From: Phycisphaerae bacterium
GTDB taxonomy: Bacteria; Planctomycetota; Phycisphaerae; Sedimentisphaerales; Anaerohalosphaeraceae
Length of the DNA: 8,149 bases
NCBI GenBank assembly: GCA_003567095.1
Contig: PXAQ01000202.1
Location: 1 to 8,149, forward strand
Direction: 5' to 3'
The notes under the pieces are model-generated. The model did not search any database. It was not told the DNA's origin and saw only the letters and a program-made list of their open reading frames with translations. Made by a program: the position numbers and the translations under genes. Below, in pieces: positions 6,826-8,149 of this stretch (positions are counted from its first letter, which is position 1; each line of letters opens with the position of its first letter).

Positions 6826-6853
6826 ATTATATGACCAATTTGAGCAAATGCAA
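6826..6853 (-). promoter_or_regulatory. Predicted promoter of the UbiE-like methyltransferase
   Basis: The minus strand carries a perfect TATAAT at 6831-6826, with TTGCAT (3/6 to consensus) at 6853-6848 and a 16-base spacer. The surrounding bases are AT-rich compared with the flanking genes. Six bases separate the -10 box from the ATG at 6819, so the expected transcription start coincides with the A of that ATG. Confidence 0.55.
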
Positions 6854-7034
6854 TTTGTAAGCGGGCAGATCAAGACGCATTTATACGGATCGCGATTGAG
6901 TTTTCCCGTTCCTGCGCGACTATGTCGTGTTGCGGTATTCAGTGACGGGCTTTCACGCGGGAATTTTCTACCCTGCATTGTAGAATTATGGTGTTTTCGA
7001 TGTTGGTATGTGCGCGACAGGGTGCTTGACCGGT
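6854..7034. other. Intergenic spacer between miaA and the methyltransferase
   Basis: About 180 bases lie between the promoter just described and the end of miaA. I find no convincing ORF, tRNA or terminator. The only structure is a weak 6-base stem, TTCTAC/GTAGAA, at 6966-6985 with an 8-base loop and no GC clamp. How miaA transcription ends is not apparent. Confidence 0.5.
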
Positions 7035-7997
7035 TTAGGTCTTTGAAGCCAACAGCTCAAGCGCCGCCTCGGTGACGGTGTCGAGGGTGTCGGTTTCGGT
7101 GATGTCCAGCCAGTTCGCATTGCGGAAGGTTTTGAACCAGGTACGCTGGGCCTTGGCCAGTTTGCGGGTGTTGATTTTGATCTGCTCGACGGCCTGGTCA
7201 AAGCTGCACTTGCCTTCCAGATGGGCGATAAACTCGGCATAGCCAATGGCGGCGCGGGCTTGCCGGCTCATCGGCTGCGGCTCGGCCAGCAGTGCCTTGA
7301 CCTCATCGAGCAGGCCCTCATCGACCATCCGTTTGACGCGGCTGTTGATGCGGGAGCTTTCAATCTCCTTCGGGCGGCGCAGGCCAATGACAAACCAGTC
7401 CTCGGCAGCCTGGGATTGCCACTGCTTTTGCAGGGCGCTGATGGGCCGGCCGGTCAGCTCGAAGACCTCCAGCGCGCGGACGATGCGGCGGCGGTCGTTC
7501 GGGTGGATGCGCGACGCGGCCTCCGGGTCGATCTGCGAGAGCCGCTTATGCAGGGCCGCCGAGCCGTCTTGGTCGATTTGCTCGTTGAGGCGACGGCGAA
7601 TCGCCGCATCCGAGGCCGGCCCTTCGAACAGCCCATGCAGCAGGGCTTTGATGTACATCGCCGTGCCGCCGACGGCAACGACCTGTTTGCCGGCGGCCTG
7701 AATCTGCGCGGCCGCCATCTGGGCCAGCTCCAGAAACCGATCAACGCTGAACGCCTCACTCGGCTCGACCACATCGACAACATGGTGGGCAATCTGCTGG
7801 CGTTTATCCGGCGGCGGCTTGGCCGTGCCGATGTCCATCCGCCGGTACACCTTCATCGAATCGACGCTGACGATCTCGCCGTCCAGCCGACGCGCCAGCT
7901 CAAAGCCCAATGCCCCTTTTCCTGAGGCGGTTACACCTAAAACCAGTATTTTTCCAGATCGTTTCATTGCTCGCACGGAATGTTCTTTTTTTGCCAT
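7035..7997 (-). CDS. miaA: tRNA dimethylallyltransferase
   Basis: The enzyme transfers the dimethylallyl group of DMAPP to N6 of adenosine 37 in tRNAs that read UNN codons, the first step toward ms2i6A. From the ATG at 7997 the protein has 320 residues, a normal length. Family features are the P-loop GVTASGKG at residues 21-28, SVDSMKVYRRMDIGTAKP near 44-61, HHVVDVVEPSEAFSVDRF near 71-88, VGGTAMYIKALLHGLFEGP near 109-127, NDRRRIVRALEVFELTGRPIS near 157-177, and the C-terminal TRKLAKAQRTWFK. The P-loop has Gly where Ser or Thr is usual. A second in-frame ATG at 7967, giving MKRSGKILVLG, is an equally plausible start; neither has a clear Shine-Dalgarno sequence. It follows the DUF502-like gene by 11 bases and is probably co-transcribed with it. 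The A37 thiotransferase MiaB is not in the window. Confidence 0.95.
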   Translation of the reverse strand: MAKKEHSVRAMKRSGKILVLGVTASGKGALGFELARRLDGEIVSVDSMKVYRRMDIGTAKPPPDKRQQIAHHVVDVVEPSEAFSVDRFLELAQMAAAQIQAAGKQVVAVGGTAMYIKALLHGLFEGPASDAAIRRRLNEQIDQDGSAALHKRLSQIDPEAASRIHPNDRRRIVRALEVFELTGRPISALQKQWQSQAAEDWFVIGLRRPKEIESSRINSRVKRMVDEGLLDEVKALLAEPQPMSRQARAAIGYAEFIAHLEGKCSFDQAVEQIKINTRKLAKAQRTWFKTFRNANWLDITETDTLDTVTEAALELLASKT

Positions 7998-8008
7998 CTG
8001 CAGCCAGA

Positions 8009-8149
8009 TCAATCGGACGTCGGTTCATTCTCGACCAGTTCAGTCGCCTCCAGCGATTCCGGACTGAGGATGCCGCAGGAGATGATGGTTTTGAGTCCTT
8101 CTTCAACGGTCATCTTGCAGGGAATAATGCGCGACTGCTCGACAATTTC
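8009..8149 (-). CDS. Probable DUF502 family membrane protein, C-terminal end
   Basis: The last 46 codons of a gene enter from the right edge and stop at TGA (8011-8009). The visible sequence is EIVEQSRIIPCKMTVEEGLK followed by TIISCGILSPES and an acidic tail. The MTVEEGLKTIIS-G-SPE pattern resembles the conserved C-terminus of DUF502 proteins, where MSVEEALK and SGG precede the end. DUF502 proteins are small bacterial membrane proteins of unknown function. The membrane part lies outside the window, so the call rests on this short segment alone. The fragment is real coding sequence judging by the clean frame and the 11-base gap to miaA. Confidence 0.6.
   Translation of the reverse strand, partial: EIVEQSRIIPCKMTVEEGLKTIISCGILSPESLEATELVENEPTSD

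Noticed and set aside
6820..6978. N-terminal extension of the UbiE-like methyltransferase to the ATG at 6978
   Set aside because: The extra 53 codons encode a low-likelihood, Cys- and Arg-rich sequence without homology to methyltransferases, and a perfect -10 box lies inside them.
6966..6985. Hairpin TTCTAC/GTAGAA as a terminator for miaA
   Set aside because: The stem is short and AT-rich and no T-tract follows on the minus strand.
7221..7925. Plus-strand open frame of 234 codons opposite miaA
   Set aside because: It is antisense to intact miaA; the composition reflects the complement of miaA codons.

Overview
The window is a dense stretch of bacterial chromosome carrying nine recognisable genes or gene ends. 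No transposase, integrase, CRISPR array, rRNA or tRNA is visible. Base composition is moderately GC-rich in most genes and lower in the membrane glycosyltransferase gene. Shine-Dalgarno sequences are weak or absent before several starts. The character of the MiaA protein and the gene mix loosely suggest a Planctomycetota/Phycisphaerae-like or other non-model, possibly anaerobic bacterium. That placement is a low-confidence inference; nothing in the window fixes the taxonomy.

Left block, + strand (3-3125): the 3' end of a MEMO-family gene (AmmeMemoRadiSam system protein B), mtnA (methylthioribose-1-phosphate isomerase, methionine salvage), and a polytopic GT-C-like membrane glycosyltransferase. 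The three are almost contiguous (5 and 4 bases between them) and look like one transcription unit whose promoter lies outside the window.

Middle block, - strand (3149-5985), converging on the left block with only 23 bases between the two stop codons. In transcription order it holds a small NifU-C/Nfu iron-sulfur protein, a DPM1-like family 2 glycosyltransferase with two C-terminal membrane helices, a short class I SAM methyltransferase, and a flippase-like membrane protein of the LPG_synthase_TM family. Gaps and overlaps are 28, 6 and -8 bases. A promoter region with two perfect TATAAT boxes precedes nfu. The polyprenyl-phosphate-sugar synthase type GT2, the membrane flippase-like protein and the convergent GT-C enzyme together suggest a lipid-linked sugar pathway for a cell-surface glycan or glycolipid. 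Its product cannot be read from the sequence.

Right block, - strand (5991-8149): the 3' end of a probable DUF502 membrane-protein gene, then miaA (tRNA A37 dimethylallyltransferase) after 11 bases, then a 215-base spacer containing a promoter, then a second UbiE-like SAM methyltransferase with its own intrinsic terminator. The methyltransferase promoter sits so close to the first ATG that the transcript is predicted to be leaderless or nearly so.

Most of this is housekeeping sequence. The points that merit a second look are the split glyco-lipid module, the HypB-like Cys motif at the N-terminus of the Nfu protein, the missing Ser/Thr in the MiaA P-loop, and the leaderless methyltransferase start.
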